NCBI RefSeq assembly: GCF_001426995.1
Contig: NZ_LMFY01000001.1
Span: 2,723,471-2,787,470 of the forward strand
From: Microbacterium sp. Root553
GTDB lineage: Bacteria; Actinomycetota; Actinomycetes; Actinomycetales; Microbacteriaceae
DNA length: 64,000 nucleotides
Direction: 5' to 3'
Of this stretch, positions 44,262 through 52,166 are shown piece by piece (positions within the stretch are counted from its first letter, which is position 1; every line of letters starts with the position of its first letter). The position numbers and the translations under genes are program-made. Under the pieces are notes generated by a model that searched no databases, was not told the DNA's origin, and was given only the letters and a program-made list of their open reading frames with translations.

Positions 44262-44559
44262 GTGACCGACCCAGAAGAGCAGGCGCGTCTCGCACGTCTC
44301 CAGGAGATCCGAGGGGGCATGGAGGAGCTTCGGATCGAGGCTCTCGCGGAGCGTGGACGCAACACCTTCACGACCGAAGAGACACTCGAGTTCATCCGGC
44401 GGCAGGATCTCGCCGCAGACACGATGACGAGCTCGCCCCTTGCTGGGCTGGAGCCGGATTCTGCCGTCCTGGAGCGAGTCCAATCGCTACATCGAGGGAG
44501 AAGTGGCGATCGAGGAGCTGATCGAGCAGGCGACGCGACGCGCAAGCGCGGGGCCATAA
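44262..44559 (+). pseudogene. VbhA-like Fic antitoxin, frameshifted
   Basis: A small gene with GTG 44262 after GGAG. The frame reads TDPEEQARLARLQEIRGGMEE... and reaches SSPLAGLEPDSAVLE, close to the SQRLEGLEPDP region of VbhA antitoxins. The matching continuation SNRYIEGEVAIEELIEQA lies one base out of frame and runs to TAA at 44557-44559. A single extra base near 44470 would explain it. The inhibitory Glu of the S-x3-E-G motif is Ala here. No Fic-domain toxin is encoded nearby. A sequencing error could also explain the frame break, but not the Ala. Confidence 0.5.
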
Positions 44560-44637
44560 GCCTGGGCGTCCCTCGGATCGCCAGACCCCTCAGGATGCCG
44601 CGCCACTGCGTCGGTCCCGCTTGGCCTCAAAACCCGA

Positions 44638-44643
44638 TAGAAT
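44638..44643 (+). promoter_or_regulatory. Probable -10 of the XRE/nucleotidyltransferase pair
   Basis: TAGAAT, 33 bases before the XRE start. An imperfect dyad (CTCTGAAAAC...TTTCTGAGAG, 44649-44669) directly follows and could be a binding site for the XRE protein. Confidence 0.4.
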
Positions 44644-44676
44644 ATGGCTCTGAAAACATTTCTGAGAGGAGGCGAC

Positions 44677-45252
44677 ATGACGAACGCATCAGTTCTCTTG
44701 CGCGCCGCTCGAAAGAGCCGCGGCCTCACACAGAAGGATCTCGCCCAACGAACTAACGTCGACCAGGGCCGAGTCTCGCGATTCGAAAGTGGTCGCGAGG
44801 CCGAGTTCAGCACCATCGAGCGCTTTCTCAGCGGCACCGGCCACCGACTGTATTCCGCGCCTACGCGGCGGGACGACGCGGCGACCATCGCCGCAGCGAT
44901 CCGTAGGTACCTGCGTGCGGGCGACAAGTACAGTGCTCTTCGCGAGCTCATCCAGTTGAGTGACAACCTCGACTCCGAACACGGCCTTGTACGCGGGATC
45001 CTCGGCCTCGCCGAGCCGGAGCCGACTGGTGACCGCGTGTGGGATGCGGCCCTTGCAGCACTCGTGGATCTTCGCCTCAGCGAGGAGGGACTCCCCTCTC
45101 CCGCATGGGTTGACGCTCCGAACAGACAGCTCCGGGAGCCTCGAACCCTGGACGTCGATCCTGCGGACCCGATCCCGGCACCCGCGGATGTCCCCGCCGA
45201 GTTCCTCGAGCGTGGCGTCCTTGTCTGGCGAGACACTCTGGCGAGCGTCTGA
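44677..45252 (+). CDS. XRE-family HTH regulator, antitoxin-like
   Basis: A 191-residue protein with an N-terminal XRE helix-turn-helix (RAARKSRGLTQKDLAQRTNV, then GRVSRFESGREAEFS) in residues ~5-50. A helical C-terminal region ends in an acidic, Pro-rich stretch. The ATG at 44677 has AGAGGAGGCGAC upstream. Its stop overlaps the nucleotidyltransferase start (TGATG). HTH plus nucleotidyltransferase is a known toxin-antitoxin or abortive-infection layout (AbiE/MenTA-like). The role here is inferred from order only. Confidence 0.75.
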   Translation: MTNASVLLRAARKSRGLTQKDLAQRTNVDQGRVSRFESGREAEFSTIERFLSGTGHRLYSAPTRRDDAATIAAAIRRYLRAGDKYSALRELIQLSDNLDSEHGLVRGILGLAEPEPTGDRVWDAALAALVDLRLSEEGLPSPAWVDAPNRQLREPRTLDVDPADPIPAPADVPAEFLERGVLVWRDTLASV

Positions 45253-45836
45253 TGGGCGACTCGCTCGATCGCGACGACATCATCTCCGGCCTCCGTGACC
45301 TCGTCGGTGAGCTCCACACGGCCGGTGAAGTCGCGGGCATACGCCTCGTCGGCGGTGCCGCGCTCGTCCTTAGGTACTTCGACCGGCGCGCCACTGGAGA
45401 CCTCGATTCTCTTCACATTCACCCCGGAAGCGATGACGCCGTCCTCGCCGCAGCCGAGCGTGTGGCGGATCGACGAGGATGGAGCGCCGGCTGGTTCAAC
45501 TTCGCGGTGGAGAACGCAGACTCGGTGCCCACGTTCGGGCGGCGACCCGTCGAGTGGGAGACGATCTACGACCGCGACAGCGTTGTCGTCCAAGTCGCCT
45601 CGAAGGAGGCGCTCCTCGCCATGAAGCTCCGCGCCAATCGCCCGGGGCGCGACGTGGACGACATCCGCCAACTGCTCGCCCTGTGCAGCCTCACCACGCT
45701 GGCGGAGGTCGAGGAGCACTACGAGGACTTCTATCCCGGTGACGGCCTCACCGACCGCGCTATCGGCATGGTTGAGCGAATCCTCGACGGCGGATTGCCG
45801 ACAGTGGTTCCCTCACCCGGACCAATCGACCTCTGA
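45252..45836 (+). CDS. DUF6036-like nucleotidyltransferase, toxin-like
   Basis: A 194-residue nucleotidyltransferase-fold protein. RLVGGAALVLRYFDRRATGDLDS has the GG...A...R.T.DLD pattern with two metal-binding Asp residues. SKEALLAMKLRANRPGRDVDD gives the conserved Lys/Arg and Asp of the helix bundle. Such proteins either modify tRNA or proteins as toxins or act in phage defence. Translation is coupled to the XRE gene. It is the second gene of a pair with no other partner, and codon use looks less GC-extreme than in the backbone. Confidence 0.75.
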   Translation: MGDSLDRDDIISGLRDLVGELHTAGEVAGIRLVGGAALVLRYFDRRATGDLDSLHIHPGSDDAVLAAAERVADRRGWSAGWFNFAVENADSVPTFGRRPVEWETIYDRDSVVVQVASKEALLAMKLRANRPGRDVDDIRQLLALCSLTTLAEVEEHYEDFYPGDGLTDRAIGMVERILDGGLPTVVPSPGPIDL

Positions 45837-45900
45837 CGTCACGGCGGGCGACGACGTTCTGTCGATTCGTCGCTCGGCCGCGCGCGAGCGCGGGGTCGTG

Positions 45901-46233
45901 TCAATCACGGCCGCGTCGCGAGCGGCGGGTGCCGATGCCCGGAATGCCGTTGTGCGCTGATTCGTTGGGGACGGATGCCGCGGACAAAGGGTCGACACGC
46001 ACGGTCGCACCGCCACCGGAGTCCGCGCCGCCGCCACCTGCGGGGGTGTCGCCGACGTACAGCAATTCGCCGTCGCCCTCGCCCTCGCGCGCCTCGAGGT
46101 GTTCGAGGATGCGCGCACGTGCATCCGATTCCGCCGGTGTGGCGACGTTCGCCGGACCAGATTCGTGCCGGTCCTCGCCCAGCTTCTCGGGCAGCGACTC
46201 CTGGCTGTTCGCGAGTGCATCGGGATTCGTCAT
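45901..46233 (-). CDS. Small acidic, Gly-rich hypothetical protein
   Basis: A 110-residue frame reading MTNPDALANSQESLPEKLGE and then an acidic middle with RILEHLEAREGEGDGELLYVGD. A Gly-rich stretch (AGGGGADSGGGATV) precedes the basic end TRRSRRGRD. It has no membrane segments and looks largely disordered. GTGGAGCAGACC before the ATG at 46233 supplies GGAG at good spacing. Family not recognised. Confidence 0.55.
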   Translation of the reverse strand: MTNPDALANSQESLPEKLGEDRHESGPANVATPAESDARARILEHLEAREGEGDGELLYVGDTPAGGGGADSGGGATVRVDPLSAASVPNESAHNGIPGIGTRRSRRGRD

Positions 46234-46378
46234 GGTCTGCTCCACTCGTCGGCGGTCTGACCTCCAGCATCATCCCGATGCCACCCGAGCACATAGTCGT
46301 TGACAGTGGGGCGCAGTAAGAGTAGCCGCACGAGCACGCGTTCCCACGGTGGTCGTCGACCATCGATAGGTTCCTGGT

Positions 46379-46834
46379 ATGACGACGACACAGATCACCC
46401 TCGGCGAGCCTCTCTACGGAGCCTCGTTCCCACAAGCCGTCTCACGCTTCTTCCGCAAGTACGCGACTTTCAGCGGACGGGCCAGCCGGAGCGAGTACTG
46501 GTGGTGGGTGCTGGCGAACGTGCTCGTGGCCCTGGCCTTCAATCTCGTCGGGTCACAGACCGACCCAGAGTGGACGTCTCGCCCCATTGACGTATTCTCA
46601 CCATTCGCCTCCGGCGGCGCGTTCGCGTTGGCGAGCCCGGTCGGCGTTGTATTTCTGATCTATGCAACGGGAATCCTCATACCCGCACTCGCCCTGACCT
46701 GGCGACGGCTCCACGACGCTGATCGCAGTGGCGCGTGGTTCTTCATCGCCCTCGTCCCGCTTATCGGCGCCCTCGTGCTCCTCGTCTTCACCCTGCTGAG
46801 CGCTCGCCCCGCCGGTGCCCGCTTCGACGAGTAG
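46379..46834 (+). CDS. DUF805-family membrane protein
   Basis: A 151-residue inner-membrane protein with the DUF805 signature: FFRKYATFSGRASRSEYWWWVLAN at the first helix and LTWRRLHDADRSGAWFF in the middle, with about four helices. Role unknown. TAGGTT (46367-46372) lies six bases before ATG 46379, a leaderless layout. A neighbour-free gene in the variable region. Confidence 0.88.
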   Translation: MTTTQITLGEPLYGASFPQAVSRFFRKYATFSGRASRSEYWWWVLANVLVALAFNLVGSQTDPEWTSRPIDVFSPFASGGAFALASPVGVVFLIYATGILIPALALTWRRLHDADRSGAWFFIALVPLIGALVLLVFTLLSARPAGARFDE

Positions 46835-47041
46835 TCCGGACTCTGCGAAGAAGCGGCCACACGGCGCAGTGCCGCGCACGGCCAGAACGCCACACCACGC
46901 GACCCGTGAGTGAGACCGCGAAGCCCACAACCACCCGCGCACCTGAACAGAGACACCGTGGCTGGAATTCAGAAGTGAGACGGAACGATGGACTGGATCC
47001 GCGTCCATCCGGACTACATCCTGACCCATGTCGCCCACGGC

Positions 47042-47074
47042 AAGAGCCGCCGAGCACGGGGCTCAGCGGCTCTT
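47042..47074. terminator. Terminator hairpin after the GNAT gene
   Basis: AAGAGCCGC (47042-47050) pairs with GCGGCTCTT (47066-47074), and inner GAGC/GCTC pairs extend the stem. It lies 28 bases past the GNAT stop on the minus strand. The rest of 46835-47102 shows no gene. Confidence 0.7.
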
Positions 47075-47102
47075 GTCCAGCATGTGTCCCCTCGGCAGCC
47101 CT

Positions 47103-47625
47103 CTACCGGGCTTCGAGTAGCACTTTCGCGAGTTGATTATCGGCGTAGGGCGACGTCGAGAACGGACGAACGGGCGTGTAGCCGAGCCGACGATACAGCC
47201 GGTGCGCCTCGGCGAGATCATCCCGAACTGTCAACCGGAGGGTATGCACGCCGCGACGCGCGCTCAGGGTTTCGATCTCCCTCACCAACGCCTTGCCCGC
47301 GCCGAGTCCACGAACAGAATCATCGACAAACACCCGTGTCAACTCAGCGATCCCCGGCTCGACGACCTTCGCACCCCCACCCGACGATCCGCTCTCCATC
47401 TCGGACGATGACAAGAAAGCCGGTATCTCCTCTGAGATCATCGCTGGGCTCATCGAGCATCGCCTGCTCGACCTCAGCGTCGCTCACTTCCCGGCCCCAA
47501 TAGCGGCCGACGATTTCTACGAAGAAGCGTCTAATGACTGCGCGCCCGAGTGAAGACGTCGGATCGACAAGCATCATGTCGAAGGCCGTGGTCGCGTGGG
47601 ACGGACCCACCGCTTCATGTTGCAT
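47103..47625 (-). pseudogene. GNAT acetyltransferase, frameshifted
   Basis: The N-terminal half (from ATG 47625: MQHEAVGPSHATTAFDMMLV ... GFLVIVRDGERIVGWG) and C-terminal half (AKVVEPGIAELTRVFVDDS, then the acetyl-CoA loop VRGLGAGKALV and LYRRLGY) form one GNAT protein. They lie in different frames. The break is in the G-rich run GGGTGGGGG near 47380; removing one G restores a single frame of about 173 residues. GAGAAT (47632-47637) lies six bases before the start. Either a true lesion or a homopolymer sequencing error. Confidence 0.75.
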
Positions 47626-47705
47626 GGTCTGATTCTCGCCTACCTGCGGCCATCGCAGGCGTCTCGATAGGCGATACTCCACGCCATTCGTCTTCGTCAA
47701 CCGCG

Positions 47706-47868
47706 GCGGTCGCAGCTACACGACGACCCCCTGGGGGCCTTCGCACCGGCCATCGACGGACCGGAGTTCTCCGAATTCAAGATCTCTTACTCCACCCACA
47801 ACAGCTACTCTCTCCCTTGTCTCTTCGGAGGTGCTGTCTGCACGGCGAGGGCTAACGTTCAACTATGA
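47706..47868 (+). other. Possible 3' remnant of a gene
   Basis: A plus-strand frame reads AFAPAIDGPEFSEFKISYST and ends with TGA at 47866-47868, overlapping the ATG of the next gene. Its start appears to lie in another frame. No family recognised. It may be a gene fragment left by rearrangement. Confidence 0.25.
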
Positions 47869-48416
47869 CATTTTCCTCATCAACCAGCAGTTTCACTCCG
47901 CGGGCAACCGTCGTCGGTGGAGTGGGGATGGTGGCTGGTGGCGTGATCCTCGTCGCCACGCTCTTCATCCAGCCGGGTCCAGGAAGCATCCTCATTGGCT
48001 TCACCAGTCAGTTTCTTGGGTTCTTGCTTCTTGCCATTGGCACGCTCCTCGTGTTCCCCTCCACCTCGCGAGCTGGTCGGTGGTTAGCTTTTTCGGGGTC
48101 GCTGATCTGGCTCATCAGCTGGTCGTGGCCCCTGTTCGGAGGGTGGTTCATACCCATCTCGATCTGGGCATGGGCATGTATCGCTGCGTTCGTGTATCTA
48201 ATAGCAGCAGTCGTCTACTTTTCGCGAGGTGGTGTCATCGGAGGGATATTCAGCGCGATTCTTGCCGTAGGCTCCGTCGGGTCGGCTATCCCGTCGTACC
48301 TCAGCCCCATTTTCGCTCCCACAAACACTTACCTGGGGATCGCCCTCGGAGCTGTGTGCGCCGCGGTGGTCAGTTGGGTGACTCACAAGAACCGCAGAGA
48401 GGTTTCGATTAGGTGA
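47865..48416 (+). CDS. Hypothetical multi-pass membrane protein
   Basis: A 183-residue protein with about six hydrophobic segments (for example GGVGMVAGGVILVATLFI and FLGFLLLAIGTLLV) and a short basic C-terminus (HKNRREVSIR). No family recognised. TAACGT (47853-47858) ends six bases before the ATG, so it is probably leaderless. Base composition is visibly more AT-rich than the backbone, as in other genes of this region. Confidence 0.7.
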   Translation: MTFSSSTSSFTPRATVVGGVGMVAGGVILVATLFIQPGPGSILIGFTSQFLGFLLLAIGTLLVFPSTSRAGRWLAFSGSLIWLISWSWPLFGGWFIPISIWAWACIAAFVYLIAAVVYFSRGGVIGGIFSAILAVGSVGSAIPSYLSPIFAPTNTYLGIALGAVCAAVVSWVTHKNRREVSIR

Positions 48417-48594
48417 TGTGGGCCTCGATACCCGCGTCTCGCAGAGGGCTGGTTGGGAAGCCTATATGCACGAGGACGGAACATAGATAGCCCATCTGCC
48501 GCGATCGAAGGTCGGGAATATCGAGCACAATCTCGCGCTCCGGGACCACAGCAGCGAAAGCGACACTCGCCGTCCCGCCGCACCGCCAGGGCAC
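48409..48594 (-). CDS. Possible small hypothetical protein, perhaps truncated
   Basis: A 61-residue frame (…VAFAAVVPEREIVLDIPDL then MGYLCSVLVHIGFPTSP) from a GTG at 48594. It overlaps the convergent membrane-protein gene by eight bases. A second frame starting at 48643 (MAKGFGWADPAGAH) may be the original beginning, separated by a frameshift. No family known. The remaining bases to 48695 contain only the next promoter. Confidence 0.35.
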   Translation of the reverse strand: MPWRCGGTASVAFAAVVPEREIVLDIPDLRSRQMGYLCSVLVHIGFPTSPLRDAGIEAHIT

Positions 48595-48695
48595 GGGCTA
48601 TGTGCGCCCCTGCGGGATCAGCCCAGCCGAACCCCTTTGCCATTCGACGGTTATGACGAGTGCGTGGCAGGCGTTCAGAGATCCATACTGAGGGG

Positions 48696-49496
48696 ATGGT
48701 GGAAAAGGATCGGTCGAGTCCCCCGTCCCCACAGATAGTCAGCGCATTCGGCGGTGTGGGAGCGCCGGTCTTGCTGCCCGGTGGGCGCGGCCTGACCTGG
48801 CGCGCCGGTCACGTGGTTCTGAGGCCGACCGGCGATGCTATTGAGACGACCTGGAAGTCGGGAGTACTGGCCAAGCTGCCGAAATCGAGCGAGTTCAGTG
48901 TCCCTCGGCCACTTATGGACGAGGAGGGCAGTTGGGTACGAGGCGGGTGGCACGCTATGGAGCGGGTATCCGGCGAATCAGACGAAACGCGGGTCGAAGA
49001 CATCGTGCGGGCGGGGCTGGCGTTTCAAGAGGCCATCACTGTGGAACCTCGCCCGTCCTTTATCGAGGCGTCCTCGGATCCGTGGAGTCGAGCTGACCGG
49101 ATGGCTTGGGGTGAGGTGGCGTCACCGAACGATAGTCTCCTTGCGCGAATCGGGAGCGAGTGCCGGTCGATCGCAGCACCCGAGCAGGTGATCCACGGAG
49201 ACCTCTTAGGCAACGTGATGTTCGCCGACGGGCACCCTCCCGTCGTCATCGACTGGGCCCCGTATTGGCGTCCTCCCGGTCTCGGCGCTGCGATCGCCGT
49301 GGTCGACGCCGTCTGTTGGCATGGATATCCCCTACGGAAGCTGGGCCGCGATTTCGGCATCGAGCACTGGCGCCAACTGTTGCTTAGAGCGTTGCTATTC
49401 CGGACCACGACGCTACACCTCCTCGGGTATTGGACCGACGATCAGCACCAACGGCATGTGCCCGTAGCTGACGCCATCATCGCCTTGCGCGACTAG
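48696..49496 (+). CDS. APH-family phosphotransferase (aminoglycoside-phosphotransferase-like)
   Basis: A 266-residue kinase-fold protein with the catalytic loop VIHGDLLGNVMF (HGDxxxxN) and metal Asp in VVIDWAPYWRP. The N-lobe begins GGVGAPVLLPGGRGLTWRAG. These features match the 'TIGR02569-like' actinobacterial phosphotransferases, whose substrates are undefined. CATACT at 48684-48689 ends six bases before ATG 48696; an upstream in-frame start at 48660 is less likely. No resistance role is claimed. Confidence 0.8.
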   Translation: MVEKDRSSPPSPQIVSAFGGVGAPVLLPGGRGLTWRAGHVVLRPTGDAIETTWKSGVLAKLPKSSEFSVPRPLMDEEGSWVRGGWHAMERVSGESDETRVEDIVRAGLAFQEAITVEPRPSFIEASSDPWSRADRMAWGEVASPNDSLLARIGSECRSIAAPEQVIHGDLLGNVMFADGHPPVVIDWAPYWRPPGLGAAIAVVDAVCWHGYPLRKLGRDFGIEHWRQLLLRALLFRTTTLHLLGYWTDDQHQRHVPVADAIIALRD

Positions 49497-49683
49497 TCAT
49501 TGACAGCCGGTACCGATATCGAGGGCCTGCTCCGGAACTGGAAGCGGATGGGTGGCCGCGTTTGCGGCGACCCAGCACGCCACGGGACCTTTGTGCTCCG
49601 ATATCTCCGCCTTCAGGGGGATGTGTGGTCGCGGTGTGTGTGGTGCACTCGGAACACTCGAGTCGATGTGTGGAAGAGGAGAA

Positions 49684-49908
49684 ATGGACGTTTCAAGCCT
49701 TCGGTGGTTGCGGTTGGTCAACGTGATGGCTCCCATCGGCGCGGGCGCTGCGATCGTCTGGTTCGGGTTCGCTGCCGCCGATGCGTCTGGTGCTCAGATG
49801 GCGGCTGCCAGCGCAATGTTCGCCGCAGTCGCCAGCGGGTGGGCGGGCGCTTTCGCAGCCGTCAACGCAAAGTTGAGGCATCCTCCGGTCACTCGGCCGC
49901 CTCGATGA
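49684..49908 (+). CDS. Small two-helix membrane protein
   Basis: A 74-residue protein (MDVSSLRWLRLVNVMAPIGA) with two hydrophobic segments and a short basic tail (RHPPVTRPPR). GAGGAG lies four bases before ATG 49684, a clear ribosome site. It is convergent with the winged-helix regulator, overlapping by 20 bases. No family recognised; a longer frame from 49552 lacks a ribosome site. Confidence 0.55.
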   Translation: MDVSSLRWLRLVNVMAPIGAGAAIVWFGFAAADASGAQMAAASAMFAAVASGWAGAFAAVNAKLRHPPVTRPPR

Positions 49909-50182
49909 TCTCTTTCAATGCGGCTGTATGTCCTCGATATGCGTGACGTCCGGGCTCTGTGAGTGACAGGCGCAGGCGTGAGTGCCCTCCTCTTGTCAGG
50001 TGTTCTTCCCGCAGGTAGCCATGATCGACGAGCTGGGCGATGTGCTTGCTGAGGGCGGACTTCGATATGCCCAGCCGTTCCTGAAGCTCACGGAATTCGA
50101 CATGCGTGGTGGCGTGTGCGATCGCGCAGATTCTCAGCCGATGCGGGGCATGGATCAAGGGATCGAACTTCGCCTCAGCCAC
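49889..50182 (-). CDS. Winged-helix transcriptional regulator
   Basis: A 97-residue one-domain regulator. The recognition region is FRELQERLGISKSALSKHIAQL, followed by the wing RGGHSRLRLSLTEPGRHAY. It resembles the MarR/ArsR-like 'winged helix DNA-binding' single-domain family that often sits beside a membrane-protein gene. GTG 50182 overlaps the membrane gene's stop by eight bases, so the two are co-translated. Two perfect dyads ahead of the operon are its likely operators. Confidence 0.8.
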   Translation of the reverse strand: MAEAKFDPLIHAPHRLRICAIAHATTHVEFRELQERLGISKSALSKHIAQLVDHGYLREEHLTRGGHSRLRLSLTEPGRHAYRGHTAALKEIIEAAE

Positions 50183-50615
50183 GACCGAATGCCTTGCGGT
50201 ACCGACGCCCCATCTCAAGAGTCGCCACCCCTGCCAGCACTCCCGCGATGATCCACAGCCACGGGATCTCGAGACTCACCGCGAGCACGGCCGGAACACC
50301 GACCAGGATCATCATCGCGATCATGTAGGGAAAGACCGCCTGACCATCAGGCCAGACGACCCCATACCCCGGCCTGGTGAAGACCATCCGCATGCCGACG
50401 CCCACCACAGCCACAAGTCCGACGATGGTGACCACTCTCGATGGCCCCAGGGCGAGCATCTGCGCACTGCTGATCGCGGCCAGAAGCACTGCTTGCGTGA
50501 TGAAGAACCACCACGGCAATGGCGGGTTCCGCGTCTCCTCCTCGGCGCGGCGTGCGTCTTCGAGCATTGCGTGCGCGTCATCGCGCCCTGGGAGTCGACC
50601 ACTACCGGTTTCCAT
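50175..50615 (-). CDS. Membrane protein co-regulated with the winged-helix protein
   Basis: A 146-residue protein with an acidic cytoplasmic start (MLEDARRAEEETRNPPLPWW) and four hydrophobic segments, ending in RRYRKAFGRG. No family recognised. ATG 50615 is inside the first operator palindrome and lies seven bases after TACTGT (50623-50628), giving a leaderless and tightly controlled gene. A frame upstream to 50681 would read through the operators and is rejected. Confidence 0.7.
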   Translation of the reverse strand: METGSGRLPGRDDAHAMLEDARRAEEETRNPPLPWWFFITQAVLLAAISSAQMLALGPSRVVTIVGLVAVVGVGMRMVFTRPGYGVVWPDGQAVFPYMIAMMILVGVPAVLAVSLEIPWLWIIAGVLAGVATLEMGRRYRKAFGRG

Positions 50616-50624
50616 GATGGAAAC
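50608..50624. promoter_or_regulatory. Operator 1, overlapping the start codon
   Basis: The perfect 17-base palindrome GTTTCCATGATGGAAAC, which contains the ATG of the membrane-protein gene on the minus strand and touches its -10. It shares the core GTTTCC-N5-GGAAAC with operator 2. Confidence 0.8.
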
Positions 50625-50633
50625 AGTACCAGC

Positions 50634-50654
50634 CAGTTTCCATAGAGGAAACTG
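50634..50654. promoter_or_regulatory. Operator 2, over the -35 region
   Basis: The palindrome CAGTTTCC-ATAGA-GGAAACTG, with the same GTTTCC-N5-GGAAAC core as operator 1 and centres 28 bases apart. It covers the place expected for the -35 element. Confidence 0.8.
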
Positions 50655-50739
50655 GGTAGATCGAACCGCACAGCACGCCACGAATAGGGTCTCGAGGGGC
50701 TGTCGCGATGGCCGTGACGTACCAGTACGGCAGCGAAGA

Positions 50740-51339
50740 TCAAGCCTGGACTGCGGCCGCCGCTTCGGGTTCGGGGCTGATGGGTCGCTCGCGCGCGGGC
50801 CACCGGAACTGCTCGACGAATCCGGCGATCGCCTTCGAGCGCGTCACGAGGACGAACAGACCGTAGCCGATCATCCCGCCCAGGATGTTGGTCATCCAGT
50901 CGTTGATGTCCGCGAGGTGTCCACCCAGCGCGAGCCGTGCCGTGGCCATCTGCGTCAGCTCGATGGCCAGGCTCGAACCGGCGACGATCGTCACGACCTT
51001 CCACCAGCTCGGCCGCACCGCGAGCAGCGGCACGAGCACACCGAGCGGGACGAACACCGCGATGTTGATCAGAGCATCCTCGACCCCGTAGTCGACGAAC
51101 GGCACCAGGTACAACGGCAGCGGACGCGGCCCATCGTAGAACCCCGTCCCGACGCGGAGGAAGATCGGGAAAACCGTGTTGGCGAGCACTCCGCCCGCGT
51201 AGACCGCGAGGACGGCGGCGACGCTCGACCGGGCGAGAGTGACGCGCCCGCGGGAGCGGAGCACCCAGATCAGCACGAGGAAGACCACGACTCCGACCGG
51301 GATCACGATCGGGAGCATGGGGACTTCGATGAACCTCAT
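50740..51339 (-). CDS. VanZ-family membrane protein
   Basis: A 199-residue VanZ-like protein with about five helices. Family marks are YLVPFVDYGVEDALINIAVFVPLG, SLAIELTQM and LADINDWMTNILGGMIGY. VanZ relatives alter susceptibility to glycopeptides or lipids; function here is inferred only. A GGGAGC site precedes ATG 51339, and the gene overlaps the end of the PAP2 gene by four bases, forming a two-gene operon. Confidence 0.9.
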   Translation of the reverse strand: MRFIEVPMLPIVIPVGVVVFLVLIWVLRSRGRVTLARSSVAAVLAVYAGGVLANTVFPIFLRVGTGFYDGPRPLPLYLVPFVDYGVEDALINIAVFVPLGVLVPLLAVRPSWWKVVTIVAGSSLAIELTQMATARLALGGHLADINDWMTNILGGMIGYGLFVLVTRSKAIAGFVEQFRWPARERPISPEPEAAAAVQA

Positions 51340-52019
51340 TCACTGCTCCCGGTGAGTGCAGTGTTCGTTCCACGGTCTGATCCGACGTCGCGCCTGCGCG
51401 GGCTTCCGTTTCGGCGCTTTCGAGAGGCGTCGAACACGAGCGTGAGCAGGAGCGGAAGAGCCATGCCGAGAAGTGCGCCGATCGCGACGTCGTGCACGTA
51501 GTGCACGCCTTCCACGACGCGGCCGACCGCAACGAGCACCGCGACGCCGACCATCGCCCACGTGAGCGCCGATCTGGCGAGCAGCACCGCGACCACCGCC
51601 ACCGCACCGAAGGCGAGGGTGGCGTGGTTGGAGGGCAGCGACCAGTCCCCCGCCGGCGGGCACTCCGCCGCTGTCACCCAGCGAGAACACGGACGCGCCT
51701 GTGCGAACAACGCCTTCAGGGCTTCGCTCGTCACGTACGCCAACACGACCCCGATCGATGCGACCACGGCACGCGGACGCTGCGACGGATGCTTCCACCA
51801 GACCCAGCCGATCACCGAGGCCGCAGCCAACGCGAGAAGCACGAGCGTGACCTCGGAGACAAGGTCCACGTGCGGGACGGACAGCCCGAGAGAGCTCAGC
51901 CATTTCGTCCCCACGACGCTGAGGCTGCCCGGGGCCGGAGCCAGGATCAGTGCTGTGGCCGCCATGGTGACGGCGATGAGCGGAGCGAGCCTGCGGGCGC
52001 GCAGAGTGCGAGAGGGCAT
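51336..52019 (-). CDS. PAP2-family phosphatase
   Basis: A 227-residue membrane phosphatase of the PAP2 superfamily. KALFAQARP supplies motif 1, WSLPSNHATLA motif 2 (PSNH), and GRVVEGVHYVHD motif 3 with the catalytic His and Asp. Five or six helices are seen. It may dephosphorylate undecaprenyl diphosphate or another lipid phosphate. TATGGT (52027-52032) lies seven bases before ATG 52019. It leads the PAP2-vanZ operon and suggests envelope lipid-carrier metabolism. Confidence 0.9.
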   Translation of the reverse strand: MPSRTLRARRLAPLIAVTMAATALILAPAPGSLSVVGTKWLSSLGLSVPHVDLVSEVTLVLLALAAASVIGWVWWKHPSQRPRAVVASIGVVLAYVTSEALKALFAQARPCSRWVTAAECPPAGDWSLPSNHATLAFGAVAVVAVLLARSALTWAMVGVAVLVAVGRVVEGVHYVHDVAIGALLGMALPLLLTLVFDASRKRRNGSPRRRDVGSDRGTNTALTGSSE

Positions 52020-52166
52020 GATCTCGACCATATTCGTGAGCTCAGCGTCCGGGCGTCAGTCTTGCGATGTACACGCATCAGCCCCCAGGTGGAGATTAGC
52101 TGCGAGACGCGCTGCACGCCCTGGAAGAGCACCCGCTCGGCAGGCTTACTGCGCCGCAGCCAGCTA

